Shown here: in pieces, positions 26,634 through 36,145 of the stretch
How the letters are laid out: the number at the start of each line of letters is the position of its first letter
Numbering within the stretch: the first letter of the stretch is position 1
From: Opitutaceae bacterium BACL24 MAG-120322-bin51
GTDB taxonomy: Bacteria > Verrucomicrobiota > Verrucomicrobiia > Opitutales > Coraliomargaritaceae
Assembly (NCBI GenBank): GCA_905182435.1
Contig: CAJJBN010000008.1
Location: 1-36,542, forward strand
DNA: 36,542 bases
Reading direction: 5' to 3'
Notes under the pieces: generated by a model
Seen by the model: only the letters and a program-made list of their open reading frames with translations
Databases searched by the model: none
What the model was told of the DNA's origin: nothing
Position numbers and translations under genes: made by a program

Positions 26634-26668
26634 AAAAAACGGGCGCCTCATTATGAAGTGCCCGTTTT
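26634..26668 (-). terminator. Intrinsic terminator of ilvB
   Basis: The 9-bp arms AAAACGGGC (26636-26644) and GCCCGTTTT (26660-26668) enclose a 15-base loop. On the minus strand the stem is followed by a run of T residues and lies 21 bases after the ilvB stop. On the plus strand the second arm itself ends in TTTT, so it may work in both directions. Confidence 0.75.
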
Positions 26669-26689
26669 GAGAAAAGAGAATCAGGTGTA

Positions 26690-28477
26690 TTACGCGTCTT
26701 GCTTGATCAGGATTTCCTTCGCGCCGAGGCCTTGTTTGATCATCGGTAGAACGTGTTCGCTGTATGGCACGATAATTTCGAGAAGGTAAGGACCGTCGTG
26801 GGCAATCATTTCCTGAATCGCGCCGCGTAGATCTTCGCGTTTCACGACGCGTTTTCCAGCAACGCCGAAGCCCTTGGCAATGGTGACGAAGTCCGGGTAG
26901 ATCGCTTCAATGTTGTCGGGGCCACCAATGTTGTCCTTGTCACACAGGACCGTCTGGCCACGAACACTTTCATACAGCAAGTCTTCCCACTGCACCACCA
27001 TACCGAGGTGTTGATTGTTGAGGATCATGGTCTTGGCGTTGATCTTCTCGATCGCTGAGGTGGCAAGCTCCTGCACGTTCATGAGGAAGCAACCATCACC
27101 GTCGATGTTGACCACGAGCTTTTCTGGAAAGGCAACGGCGGCTCCGATGGCGGCTGGTAGGCCGAAGCCCATCGTACCTAGGCCAAGCGAGCTAATATAA
27201 GTGCGTGGCTCACGAAATTTGAAGAATTGTGCGGCCCACATTTGGTGTTGGCCGACGCCGGTAGTGATGATCGCATCGCCCTTGGTTTCTTCGTAGAGTG
27301 CTTCGATCGCTTCTTGTTGAGAAATGTGACCGCTCTTGTCGTAGCTGAATGGGTATTGTTCTTTCCACTCGTTGATGGTCTTCATCCAAGCGCTGATGTC
27401 AGGCTTGTTGAGTTTGCCAGCCTTGCAGAGTTCGATCAGTCGAGTCAGCGCATATTTAATGTCGGAATGAATCGCATGCTTCACGCGCTTGTTCTTATTA
27501 TGCTCGGATACGTCGATATCGATATGGACGATCTCGGAATCGGGAGCAAATTTCGAAACAAGGCCAGTGATGCGGTCGTCAAAACGAGCACCTGTGCAAA
27601 TGAGAATGTCGCTATCGCAAACCGCCCAGTTGCCAGCAACTGTGCCGTGCATCCCGAACCAGTAGAGTGATTGTGGGTGCTCAGCGTCGAATGCACCAAG
27701 CCCCATGAGAGTCGATGCCACGGGGATTCCGGTCAGCTCGGCAAATTCACGCAGCTCGAGGTGTGCTTCGGCCGAGACGATGCCACCGCCGATGTAAAGT
27801 ACTGGGCGCTCCGCTTTGCCGATCAAATCGAGGACGTTGAGCAGTTCTTCATCAGTCGCTTGTGGCTTGATCGCATCGATTTGGTAGCCGGGGAGGTTGA
27901 CTTTCGCCGGGAAAGTTGGCTTGAAAATCGCTTGCTGCACATCTTTGGGGATGTCGATCACCACTGGCCCTGGACGGCCGGTGGTCGCGATATGGAATGC
28001 TTCTTTGACGACGCGTGGCAGGTCTTCTTTGTCTAATACTAGGAAGCTATGCTTCACGATCGGCAGAGTCATGCCGAAGAAGTCAGTTTCCTGGAAAGCT
28101 GTCTTGCCGATAAACTGTTGGTAAACTTGTCCCGTGATCGCGATCAGGGGAATGCTGTCCATGTAGGCATCTGCGATGCAAGTCACCAGATTCGTCGCGC
28201 CGGGGCCGCTGGTGGCCATACAGACTGAGGCTTCGCCCTTGGCGCGCGCATAGCCGTGTGCCATGAATCCGCCGCCTTGCTCCATGCGAGGCAGGATCGT
28301 GCGGATCTTTTTGCTCTTGGTGAGTGCTTGGTGAAGCTCCATCGACGCACCACCTGGATAGGCAAACACCACGTCCACTCCCTCGCGCTCAAGAGCGACG
28401 ACTAAGGCATCAGCACCCTTCATTTCAGGGCCAATTTCATCCTGTTCGGGAGAATCGATTGCGGTATCGGTTTTCAT
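26690..28477 (-). CDS. ilvB: Acetolactate synthase large (catalytic) subunit
   Basis: This is a thiamine-diphosphate enzyme of branched-chain amino acid synthesis: two pyruvate give 2-acetolactate, and pyruvate plus 2-oxobutyrate gives acetohydroxybutyrate. It has 595 residues. The catalytic Glu66 lies in RMEQGGGF, and the ThDP/Mg2+ motif runs from GDG (460-462) to NN (487-488). The FAD-binding middle domain has [13 protein letters not shown]. The biosynthetic rather than catabolic type is likely from the long FAD domain. The regulatory subunit ilvN, usually next to ilvB, is not downstream: the next gene is the convergent mraY. The first 20 residues are an acidic extension. Confidence 0.93.
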   Translation of the reverse strand: MKTDTAIDSPEQDEIGPEMKGADALVVALEREGVDVVFAYPGGASMELHQALTKSKKIRTILPRMEQGGGFMAHGYARAKGEASVCMATSGPGATNLVTCIADAYMDSIPLIAITGQVYQQFIGKTAFQETDFFGMTLPIVKHSFLVLDKEDLPRVVKEAFHIATTGRPGPVVIDIPKDVQQAIFKPTFPAKVNLPGYQIDAIKPQATDEELLNVLDLIGKAERPVLYIGGGIVSAEAHLELREFAELTGIPVASTLMGLGAFDAEHPQSLYWFGMHGTVAGNWAVCDSDILICTGARFDDRITGLVSKFAPDSEIVHIDIDVSEHNKNKRVKHAIHSDIKYALTRLIELCKAGKLNKPDISAWMKTINEWKEQYPFSYDKSGHISQQEAIEALYEETKGDAIITTGVGQHQMWAAQFFKFREPRTYISSLGLGTMGFGLPAAIGAAVAFPEKLVVNIDGDGCFLMNVQELATSAIEKINAKTMILNNQHLGMVVQWEDLLYESVRGQTVLCDKDNIGGPDNIEAIYPDFVTIAKGFGVAGKRVVKREDLRGAIQEMIAHDGPYLLEIIVPYSEHVLPMIKQGLGAKEILIKQDA

Positions 28478-28619
28478 TATTCTATGAGGTTTTGTTGTGT
28501 TCTTTAGGTGCGGGAAGCTACGCCCTCTGGAAAAGTGAAGGACAAAGACAGTAAAAAGCGCTCAAATCAAGCACGGAAGAGCCTTGCGGGGGGCGCTGTT
28601 TCTTTTCAATTTCAGTTAT

Positions 28620-29405
28620 ATGCCAAAAGTTTTGTTTTTAGGAGATATCGTGGGGCGTCCGGGGCGCACCTTTGTGGCTGAGCGTGTGCCTTCATTGAAG
28701 GCGGAACTGGGCGCGGATATCGTGATTGCGAATGCGGAGAACTCGGCCGGAGGTGCGGGGATCACAAAAAAAATCGCAGTGGCGCTGATCGCAGCTGGAG
28801 TCGATGCCATCACACTGGGCGATCACGTCTGGGATCAGAAGAATTTTGAGAATGAGATCGATGGGCTGGAGCAAGTCTGTCGCCCCGCTAATTTACCAGA
28901 GCAGAATCCCGGTCGCACCCACTTGGTGATTGACAAGGACGGCTTTCGACTCGCGATTTTAACCGTGCTTGGGCGCAATTATCTGACCTTGAAGTCGAGC
29001 TGCCCGTTTAAAATGGTAGATGCCAAACTCGCCGCTTTGAAGGATGCCTGCGATGCGGTCTTTGTGGAGGCGCACATGGAGGCGACTTCGGAGAAGATAG
29101 CACTGGGCTGGTATCTCGATGGCCGCGCAGCCGCAGTGGTCGGCACGCATACCCATGTGCCGACTGCAGATGGCCGCGTGTTACCGCAAGGCACAGCGTA
29201 TTTAAGCGATGCAGGCATGTGTGGTCCATATGCTTCGGTGCTCGGGCGTGACGTCGATTCGGTGGTGGCGAGTTTTCTCGACGGCATGAAGCGCCGCTTC
29301 CCGGTGGCCGAAGACGATATTCGGATCTGCGGCTGCCTGATCGACATCGACGCAGCGACTGGCTTGGCTACCAGCTTCGAGCGAATCGAAGTGGTCAAGG
29401 ACTAA
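28620..29405 (+). CDS. YmdB-family metallophosphoesterase (TIGR00282 type)
   Basis: This calcineurin-like phosphoesterase has 261 residues from ATG 28620. Metal-binding motifs are [35 protein letters not shown] and [13 protein letters not shown]. Bacillus YmdB and relatives hydrolyse 2',3'-cyclic nucleotides and related phosphodiesters and affect biofilm and motility decisions. The role here is not known. The upstream extension to 28584 adds 12 hydrophobic residues without family similarity. It is divergent from ilvB across a 142-base gap. Confidence 0.9.
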   Translation: MPKVLFLGDIVGRPGRTFVAERVPSLKAELGADIVIANAENSAGGAGITKKIAVALIAAGVDAITLGDHVWDQKNFENEIDGLEQVCRPANLPEQNPGRTHLVIDKDGFRLAILTVLGRNYLTLKSSCPFKMVDAKLAALKDACDAVFVEAHMEATSEKIALGWYLDGRAAAVVGTHTHVPTADGRVLPQGTAYLSDAGMCGPYASVLGRDVDSVVASFLDGMKRRFPVAEDDIRICGCLIDIDAATGLATSFERIEVVKD

Positions 29406-29836
29406 GCGAATACTCGCAGAGGGTATGCGCACTGGCGAGATGCACCGTTCTCTCTAGGTTTGGTTCGTTTCTGAGGAAACTGAAATCCTGTAAATATTGG
29501 CTCACAAGCCTATTTGGCTGCGGTTTTATTATGCTGCTGGAGCTCGAAAAATTAACGATTTGAAGTGGAATTGCTTACCGTGAGTAATTTGTGGAACAAT
29601 ATGCGGCAGGGGTTCGAGAATTCATCTGAGTCCGTTGCAATCTGCGTGTTGGGCGAATCGATTCAGGCGCAGCTAAGGTCTTGGATTGAGACAAAGTTGA
29701 AGGAAGTATTGGACGTCGATGAACAAGAACCGAATTCCTTTGGATACTTGATCTGGCCTAAATGGAGCCTTTTTAATTGCTACAAATAGCAAGCGCCAGG
29801 GGTTGGGGATTACCCCCTTCTTCGAGTATTTAGGCA
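29406..29836 (+). other. Intergenic region with one doubtful 74-codon ORF
   Basis: The only open frame of note is 29565-29789. It encodes 74 residues beginning MELLTVSNLWNNM and has no recognised motif. Its location just upstream of a toxin-like fragment would fit a remnant of an antitoxin or of the toxin's own N-terminus, but I cannot show similarity. I see no tRNA or convincing terminator here. Confidence 0.35.
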
Positions 29837-30067
29837 GACCTCGAAAAGCTTGAGGTAACAGACGGAGCTCATCGTGTCATCTTTCGTTTGTTTTATCGAA
29901 GTTTGTCGCGAGTATTTCTATACGGAATATTTTATACTATGGAAGATGACTCGGTCATCGTTTCTGTGCGACAAAATCCAGAGTTCATTCATCGCCAACT
30001 TGAAGAAACCAAAGCCCCACTTGGCGAGGGGCACAACGGCTTAGGGCGTGTGATCTCTCGATGTTGA
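29837..30067 (+). pseudogene. ParE/RelE-like toxin fragment
   Basis: An open frame without a proper start (in-frame TAG at 29831-29833) encodes about 76 residues. The middle, RVIFRLFYRSLSRVFLY, then GIFYTMEDDSVIVSVRQNPE, resembles the C-terminal beta-sheet of ParE/RelE toxins, in which 'FPYxIxY...dd.ivVlaV.H.rRdPe' is typical. The N-terminal helices are missing or lie in another frame, so a working toxin is unlikely. The identification is by eye and tentative. Confidence 0.4.
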
Positions 30068-30092
30068 CGCTCTGGTTGCGTCATCCGTTTTT

Positions 30093-30362
30093 TTAAGCTC
30101 CAATCACTAGATCGCTGTCGCCTTTTGGGGCGCAGCAGCAGAGCAGGGCGTTACCTTCTTCGGGCTCACCTGAGTGGCCCATTGGGTATTCGACTGCGCC
30201 GGAGACTACTTTTTGCTGGCAGGCGGTACAGTTACCCATGCGACAACCGTAATCGAGATCGAGGTCGTTGCTCTCCGCGAATTCGAGGATGCTTTCTTCG
30301 TCGCCTGTCCAGTTTAGTTCAACGCCAGATTTTTGAAAAATGATTTTCGGCATGTTTTGCAT
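30093..30362 (-). CDS. 2Fe-2S ferredoxin
   Basis: This small (86-89 residue) plant-type ferredoxin has the cluster motif C-x4-C-x2-C in [15 protein letters not shown] and the fourth Cys in the [10 protein letters not shown] segment, where several Cys are adjacent. It has the usual N-terminal strand-turn-strand ([13 protein letters not shown]). It is a soluble one-electron carrier. The partner is unknown, but the membrane desaturase in this window is an enzyme type that needs such a donor. The start is Met1 (30362) or Met4 (30353). Confidence 0.9.
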   Translation of the reverse strand: MQNMPKIIFQKSGVELNWTGDEESILEFAESNDLDLDYGCRMGNCTACQQKVVSGAVEYPMGHSGEPEEGNALLCCCAPKGDSDLVIGA

Positions 30363-30870
30363 CGAACTCGGAAGCGGAGGAAACGCAAACTGTTAATGCG
30401 TATGTCCGATGAAGATGACAGGTAGGAGCAAAATTATGGGTGAAATTCTTTACTGACTTGCCTCGCCATATGCGGCAGACCTCGATCTGACTGCAATCTT
30501 CTAACTCCAGCTATCAATGTCCAAAATCCGTCAGATTGATTATTCTACGCCGCGCACACTACATTCTTACAGTGGTAAAAGTGTGGTGCGCACGACTGGT
30601 GATGGGGCAGGTTATTAAGTTTTCGGGTGAAATGATGGGAGATCATTTTTTGCGAAAATCGGCGAGATTCGTAAAGACTGGCAAAAGAGTGCTTTCCCAC
30701 TCCCATGGACGGACTCACCTGATGCGGTGCGCCCTGATTAGCTCAACAGATTCATATTCCTGTCGATTCTGTATTCTACGCGCTTGACAGGGGGCATTGT
30801 AGCCAGTTCTTTCTTCGCCTTTCGCAACTTCCGGCTCCTAGCCCTGAAATCTCAAAACCAATAACAATAT
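30363..30870. other. Intergenic region upstream of rpsP
   Basis: No gene is supported in these 508 bases. The 83-codon frame 30536-30787 has atypical composition and no motif. A perfect -35-like TTGACA stands at 30784-30789, but I see no good -10 at 16-18 bases, so an rpsP promoter is only possible. Part of the region could be the leader of the ribosomal protein operon. Confidence 0.4.
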
Positions 30871-31260
30871 ATGGCTCTCAAAATCCGCCTCCAACGCCAC
30901 GGTGCTAGCCACCGTCCCTTTTATCGTCTAGTCGTCACCGAAGCTACTGCTCGTCGTGATGGTCGTTTTGTCGAAGTGCTCGGCACTTACGAGCCACAAG
31001 CTAAACGTGCGACTGATGAACTCAACTTGAAGGTTGACCGTATTGATTATTGGAAGTCTGTTGGCGCGAAGCCTACAGACACCGCTGCAAGCTTGATCCG
31101 TAAGGCTCGCCGAGAAGCTGCTGTGACTGAGGAAGCTGCACCTGCAGCCGAAGTTAAAGCACCTGTAGCTGAAGTTAAAGCACCTGTAGCTCCTGAGGTT
31201 AAAGCAGCCGAAGCAAAGACTGCAGCGCCTACTACTGAAGAAACTAAAGCTGAAGCATAA
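30871..31260 (+). CDS. rpsP: 30S ribosomal protein S16 with an Ala/Lys/Glu-rich tail
   Basis: S16 is an early-assembly protein of the small subunit. The conserved part is residues 1-85 (MALKIRLQRHGASHRPFYR, GRFVEVLGTYEP, VDRIDYWKSVGAKPTDT). A tail of about 40 residues follows, made of EVKAPVA-type repeats. They are encoded by two near-identical 21-base units (31147-31167, 31168-31188) and a degenerate third. S16 is often 80-90 residues, so the tail is an addition, as seen in some other phyla. It is followed by trmD after 44 bases. Confidence 0.96.
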   Translation: MALKIRLQRHGASHRPFYRLVVTEATARRDGRFVEVLGTYEPQAKRATDELNLKVDRIDYWKSVGAKPTDTAASLIRKARREAAVTEEAAPAAEVKAPVAEVKAPVAPEVKAAEAKTAAPTTEETKAEA

Positions 31261-31304
31261 GCTGGTCCACCCCTGATCTTTCAGGGCAACTGACCGATTG
31301 CACC

Positions 31305-31997
31305 ATGCACATCGAGTTTGATATTTTAACCCTCTTCCCAGAAATGGTGGAGGGTTTTTTATCGTCCAGTATGTTGGGACGCGGCCAGCGCAATGGCCTC
31401 ATTCGCGCTGAAGCTCACCAACTACGTGATTGGACGACGGACAAGCACCGCAAGACCGACGAGATGCCCTTTGGTGGCGGAGCGGGGATGGTGATGAAGC
31501 CAGAGCCGATCTACGCGGCGGTCGATTCGATGCGTCGCCCAGAGACCACGGTTGTTTATATGGCACCAGACGGCGAGCCGCTGACCAGTCAATTGGCTCG
31601 TGAGTTGGTCCAGGAAAAACACCTTATTATACTGAGCGGTCATTATGAAGGGGTGGATCAACGCGTTCGCGACGATTTGATCGACCGAGAAGTGAGTATT
31701 GGGGATTATGTGCTGACCAACGGTACCTTGGCAGCGGCAGTGATGATCGACTGTATCAGCCGATTTGTGCCCGGGTTTTTAGGTGACGAAAAATCCTTGA
31801 CGGAGGAATCCTTTATGACCAACTTCCTCGGCTTTCCTCAATACACCCGTCCTGCGGAGTTTCGCGGTATGGGTGTGCCAGATGTTTTATTGTCTGGGGA
31901 TCATGCTGCTATTGCGAAATGGCGGCGTGAACAGCAGATCGAAAAGACCCAGCAACTAAGACCAGATATTTTACCAAACGGAGAATTCCAGCAATGA
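31305..31997 (+). CDS. trmD: tRNA (guanine-37-N1)-methyltransferase TrmD
   Basis: This SPOUT-class enzyme methylates G37 of tRNAs with SAM bound in a trefoil knot and prevents frameshifting. The 230 residues include PFGGGAGMVMKPEP, LSGHYEGVDQRV, the knot segment EVSIGDYVLTNGTLAAAVMID, SRFVPGFLG and PQYTRPAEFRG. The Arg equivalent to E. coli Arg154 is in SRF. At the place of the general base Asp169 (EDSF in E. coli) this protein has Glu (EESF), a conservative change that I cannot call inactivating. The stop overlaps the rplS start (ATGA at 31994-31997). Confidence 0.96.
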   Translation: MHIEFDILTLFPEMVEGFLSSSMLGRGQRNGLIRAEAHQLRDWTTDKHRKTDEMPFGGGAGMVMKPEPIYAAVDSMRRPETTVVYMAPDGEPLTSQLARELVQEKHLIILSGHYEGVDQRVRDDLIDREVSIGDYVLTNGTLAAAVMIDCISRFVPGFLGDEKSLTEESFMTNFLGFPQYTRPAEFRGMGVPDVLLSGDHAAIAKWRREQQIEKTQQLRPDILPNGEFQQ

Positions 31998-32365
31998 GCC
32001 AAGCAATCCTAGAAGACATCACTAAAGATCAACTTACGAGCGACCGCGCAGACTTTAAAGTCGGCGATGGCGTTCGCGTCCACCTCAAGGTTTCTGAAGG
32101 TGACAAGACACGTATCCAGATTTTTGCTGGTATCGTCATCGCTCGCAAGGGCGGCAGTCTCCAAGAGACTTTCACTGTGCGTCGCATCGCATCTGGTGTG
32201 GGTGTTGAAAAAGTATTCCCTGTTCACAGCCCATCGATCGAGAAGGTCGAGATCGATCGTGAGTCCATCACTATGCGTGCTCGTATGTATTACATGCGCG
32301 ACCGTATCGGTAAGGCTGCTAATCAAGTTAAAGAAAAACGCTTGGTCGAAGCTAAGCGCAAATAA
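31994..32365 (+). CDS. rplS: 50S ribosomal protein L19
   Basis: L19 lies at the 30S-50S interface. The 123 residues include the family blocks FKVGDGVRVHLKVSEGDKTRIQIFAGIVIARKG and ETFTVRRIASGVGVEKVFPVHSPSIEKVEI, quoted here as landmarks in two parts of the chain. The ATGA overlap with trmD implies translational coupling. A terminator follows 24 bases after the stop. Confidence 0.97.
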   Translation: MSQAILEDITKDQLTSDRADFKVGDGVRVHLKVSEGDKTRIQIFAGIVIARKGGSLQETFTVRRIASGVGVEKVFPVHSPSIEKVEIDRESITMRARMYYMRDRIGKAANQVKEKRLVEAKRK

Positions 32366-32389
32366 GCGTTTCGCAGATATTTTAAACAG

Positions 32390-32416
32390 GCCGTCCCGAT
32401 TGGGGCGGCTTTTTTT
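32390..32416 (+). terminator. Intrinsic terminator of the rpsP-trmD-rplS operon
   Basis: An 8-bp stem (GCCGTCCC / GGGGCGGC, one T:G pair) with loop GATT is followed directly by seven T residues (32410-32416). Confidence 0.9.
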
Positions 32417-32626
32417 GCGTCTTGGGTCGACGAGTGGGAGGAGGATGATGGTAACTTGGACGAATTCAGCAGGAACCTGTAAAACGCTGGCGAAGTCAGT
32501 GTTAAACGTTGAAGTCGTTCACCATGACTTTGCCGCCGTGCGACGAAGTAAGTCGGTTTTTGCATTTAGGAACCTTGCCAGCAAACGGTTTACTCATAGC
32601 TTGTCACGGTTCTATCCTATCTATTT

Positions 32627-35615
32627 ATGAAAACCTTGTTTCGAATATTTGCTGTTCTCTTTGTGCTGCTCTTGATCGCCTTTGTCGGCGGGTATTTTAT
32701 ACTGACCAATGCTGGCTTCCAAAAAAGTCTGGTCGAGAGACAATTACCTGCAGGCAGTTCGATCGAGTCGATCCATGTGACCACAGGGCAGGTGACGCTC
32801 TCGGGCTTGATCCTGATGCTTGAGGATGGCACGCGGGTGGAAGTCGGCACAGTTGATACCGCATTTGAGCCGCTAGCGGCCGTGTTTGATCAGACAATCA
32901 AAATGGGTGTGTTGCAAGTGGAGGGACTGCGTGTGGATCTTCCGACGGTGACTGATACGACTGTTGCTGCTAGTCGATCAACGGCAGGGCGTGAGCCTCG
33001 CGTTGAGACGGCAGCTTCGACGCCAGCTGCTACCGAACCAGAAGCATCGACGAATCCGATGGAAGTGCTGAACGCATTGGGGCATTTTGAATGGTTGCTC
33101 GATATTGACGGAATCGACTTTGAAGGTGAGATTCATGACGGGCAGGGCTCGATGTACGTGCTGCGAGTCGATTCGCCGGCAATTCGCCCCGGCGAGTCTT
33201 CTAAAATTGATGCGTCGCTACAATTGCTGACGGATGCGCCACTGCCGTCTGGCTTGAAAGTCTTTGATTCAACTGCGATGCTGAGTTTTAAGCAGAAAGC
33301 CGAAGGTGGTTTTGAGTCGCTGCAACTTGAGTTGAATACATTGGGCGCGGATGCCCAAGGGCAGCAGTTGATCTCAGTGCAGTCGGCATTGGCGCTGGAG
33401 GTCGATGACGCTGCGGGTGAGGCAACTGTTTCAGTGAACTTCAATGCCGACCTGCCGAAACCGCAGGTGATCGCTCCTGAGTTGGCAATACTGGGTGCAT
33501 TGCAAGTCACTGGCAATGCAGTGGCATCGACTGACGGCGAGGCGATGACGCTCAGCGCTGCGAGTTTGAACGCGTCTGCTGCCAGTACTGAGCTATTGGC
33601 GCTAGACTTGAAGCGCAGCTTGGTATTTGGCGGCGAAGCGGATTTATCGGGCGAGTTACTGGATATCACGATCACAGCGCTGCAGCTCGAATGGCTCAAT
33701 CCATGGTTGTCAGATGGGGTACAAATCCAATCGCAGGTACCCGTGTCGCTCGCATTGTCTGTGGCAGGTGCTGCAGACGGCGCCTTTGTGTTGACCTTTG
33801 CCGAGCCGCTACAGCTCGGGCCGTTGACTGTGACAGAGGCAGGTGCGCCGTTGGTTCAGGATGTCGTCGTGATGCTCACCCCAGAATTGCAGTTAAGCGC
33901 GGATCAGTCTTTGAAGTATTCGCTCAACTCGCTAAGTGTTGCGGATAAATACGGCTCTTTCATCCAAGGCAGCTCTAGTGGTGTGATTCAGTTGGATGCG
34001 ACACGTGATGCGGCCAATCTTTTTGCAGGCATTCAGTCGCAGGCGAAGTTACAAATCGGGCTGCAGGAAGTCTTCCAGTTGCCCGCCCTGGCGAGCACTG
34101 CTTCAATCGTTAGTGGTCAGCTATCACTGAATGTGAACGTCGATGCCTCTGCCGATGAGCCGCTACAGCTGCAAGCGCAGGTCAAGGGCCTACGTGCGCG
34201 TAGTATGCCGAGCGTGGCGAAGGACTATGCCCTCGCGTTAGCGGTGAAACCGACATCAAAGCTCGGCGAATGGGCAATTGGGGCAGATCTTCTCGCGGGG
34301 CCAACACGCCGCCCTTCAACGAGCCTGCAACTCGTAGCTGAGGTGAACCCGAGCCAAGCACCGATGACTTTTTCCGCCGCGGTATCGGGGCCACGTGTGA
34401 CTCAAGAGGACCTCTCGATTCTAAGCGCAGCCTTTACGCCGAGAGCGCAGCCGGCCGTTGCAACGCCGACGTTATCACGCCCGAGTGCTGTGCGGGGCAC
34501 AGAGCAGCCTCAGACGGCTCGCGACGCTGGAGTTGATGCGTCGGTAGCCGTACCGCCTGTATGGGCGATGCTGGATGGTCGTGCCACGATCAGTATCGAC
34601 GAATTTCGCCTCGAGGCGGGACAGTTGATTGAGGCGATTGCGCTCAAGGCAGTCGTTTCTGAGCCGAAGTTGATGGTGGCTCCAATTTCAGCCAAGATCG
34701 GCGAGGGCGAGTTGCAGGGCAGTAGTACGGTCTTGTATGCCTCGTCGCAGGCAAAGCCTTACAGTCTCACTGCGGACATTCGTTGCGCAGATGTCGACCC
34801 CGCGTTTTTTCGTTAAACGCCATCAGAGCGCCCCCGTGCAAGGGCGATTCGACGGCGTGTTTCAGCTGACGGGCGTCGGCGAATCCTTAGATGCAGCGGT
34901 TGAAGATTCCACGGCAACCCTCAAAATTAGCGCTGAGGAGGGCGTGCTGACGGCGTTTGAAATGGATCAGCGCCAGCAACTCGGTCTCGGTCTTGCGGGA
35001 CTGCTAGGGCAGAGTCTGGATCGCCCAGGGATTACGGCGCTGTCGCGCACCATTCCGTATTTTAAGGATATTCGCTTTGATCGTTTTGTCTTCGAACTCA
35101 CGCGCGGCGCGGACAAGCGAGTGATGATCCCGCAGTTGCGATTGACGGGAGACAGTGTTTTGATCGATGCGTCCGGCTCGGTGGGCGCGAGCGGTTTGCG
35201 CGAGGTGATGGATCAACCGTTGGACTTGACTCTGTCACTCGGAGCAAAGGGCCGTCTGACTGAGTCTTTAGAAACGCTAGAATTGCTGCAGCCCAGCGCT
35301 GCCGAAGACGGCTTTAGGCGTTGGAATCGGGACATTCAAATTACCGGTAGTTTAGCCGATCCAGATACTGGGGAATTGATGGATATTCTTAATGATGCGG
35401 CGCAGGGAGCGTTCTCGACCTCGAATAAGCGGAAATCCGTGCCAGCGGAAGCTGATCCGAGTCAGCCACTGTCGACCGAACTTGTACCTCAGGCCGAGGG
35501 CACTGGCGGCACCGCAGCTGAATCAGAAGCGCCACAAAAAAAATCTAAGCAAGAGCGCCGCCGCGACGACATTGAGATGGGCCTGGACTTGTTGAATTCC
35601 TTCTTCGGGAATTAA
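32627..35615 (+). CDS. Large AsmA-like envelope protein, with a 1-nt frameshift
   Basis: With the frame corrected the product has roughly 995 residues: one N-terminal membrane segment (about 4-26), then a long beta-rich extracytoplasmic chain with repeated short hydrophobic strands. AsmA-family proteins of this design are anchored in the inner membrane and are linked to lipid transport or outer membrane assembly. The match here is to architecture and to the end region (QGRFDGVFQLTGVGESL ... KDIRFDRFVFELTRG), not to a single motif. The frameshift is in TTTTTTC at about 34805-34811; dropping one base gives DPAFFVKRHQSAPVQGRFD. The C-terminus is Glu/Lys rich and ends in DLLNSFFGN. Confidence 0.7.
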
Positions 35616-35756
35616 GTTATTCGCATAAGTTGCTGTATTTTAGCTATATGCGATTTTACTTTTTTATTTGCATACAAATCCCATACATCAGTCGCCTATT
35701 GGCATAACAGAGGCCAGCCATAACATAGCCGGGCATACCGCACTAACCTTTATTCG

Positions 35757-36143
35757 CTACTCCTCAGAGAGCAGTGTCAGCTCTTCTCTCTGTCTATCGA
35801 TGACCCACAGCGTCACGGGTAACTTGTAGCTTGTGATGATGCTGTTGACTCGGATCGATTCTTTGGTGTCGTTTGGCGTGTCCATGATTAGAATAATCCC
35901 GGCACGTTTATTGGTCAGTAAGGCATAATGGAGCGATTGGCCGATGGCCTCGCCCCATTTGCCGTTCCAGTCAACTTCAATGGCGTGCGTATCGGTTACG
36001 ATGTCGCATCGTGTGCGATCAGCCATTGTGACTTCAGCTGCGCCGTCTAGCAGTTTGGCGGCTATTGTTTGATAGTGTACTTCGGGTAGCGCTGAGGCGG
36101 TCGCAGTGAGGAGCAGGAAGATGAGGGTAGTTAGTAGCTTCAT
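35757..36143 (-). CDS. Small secreted protein with PD-(D/E)XK nuclease-like residues
   Basis: This 128-residue protein has a signal peptide (about 1-18, cleavage near ASA). The mature domain has Asp47 or Asp51, then AIEVDWNGKW with Glu56, Asp58 and Lys62, then IGQSLHYAL with Gln69 and Tyr73. That order (acid, ExD with nearby Lys, QxxxY) is the pattern of PD-(D/E)XK nucleases, including the QxxxY of RecB-type members. Similar small exported proteins occur in other bacteria as 'hypothetical'. Activity and target are unknown. The ATG is two bases beyond the stop of the upstream gene on the same strand, so the two are probably co-transcribed. Confidence 0.6.
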   Translation of the reverse strand: MKLLTTLIFLLLTATASALPEVHYQTIAAKLLDGAAEVTMADRTRCDIVTDTHAIEVDWNGKWGEAIGQSLHYALLTNKRAGIILIMDTPNDTKESIRVNSIITSYKLPVTLWVIDRQREELTLLSEE

Positions 36144-36145
36144 TC

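Noticed and set aside
30536..30787. 83-codon ORF before rpsP
   Set aside because: There is no ribosome binding site, it has high Cys/His/Arg content and no motif; probably chance.
29406..30870. Possible tRNA genes in the gaps around the ferredoxin gene
   Set aside because: I looked for the T-loop GGTTCGAATCC pattern and 7-bp acceptor stems; GGTTCGTTTC at about 29462 has no matching arms.
32067..32630. 187-codon plus-strand ORF through rplS, its terminator and the following gap
   Set aside because: It crosses a strong terminator and overlaps rplS in another frame; the product is Ser/Arg/Leu rich without any known domain.
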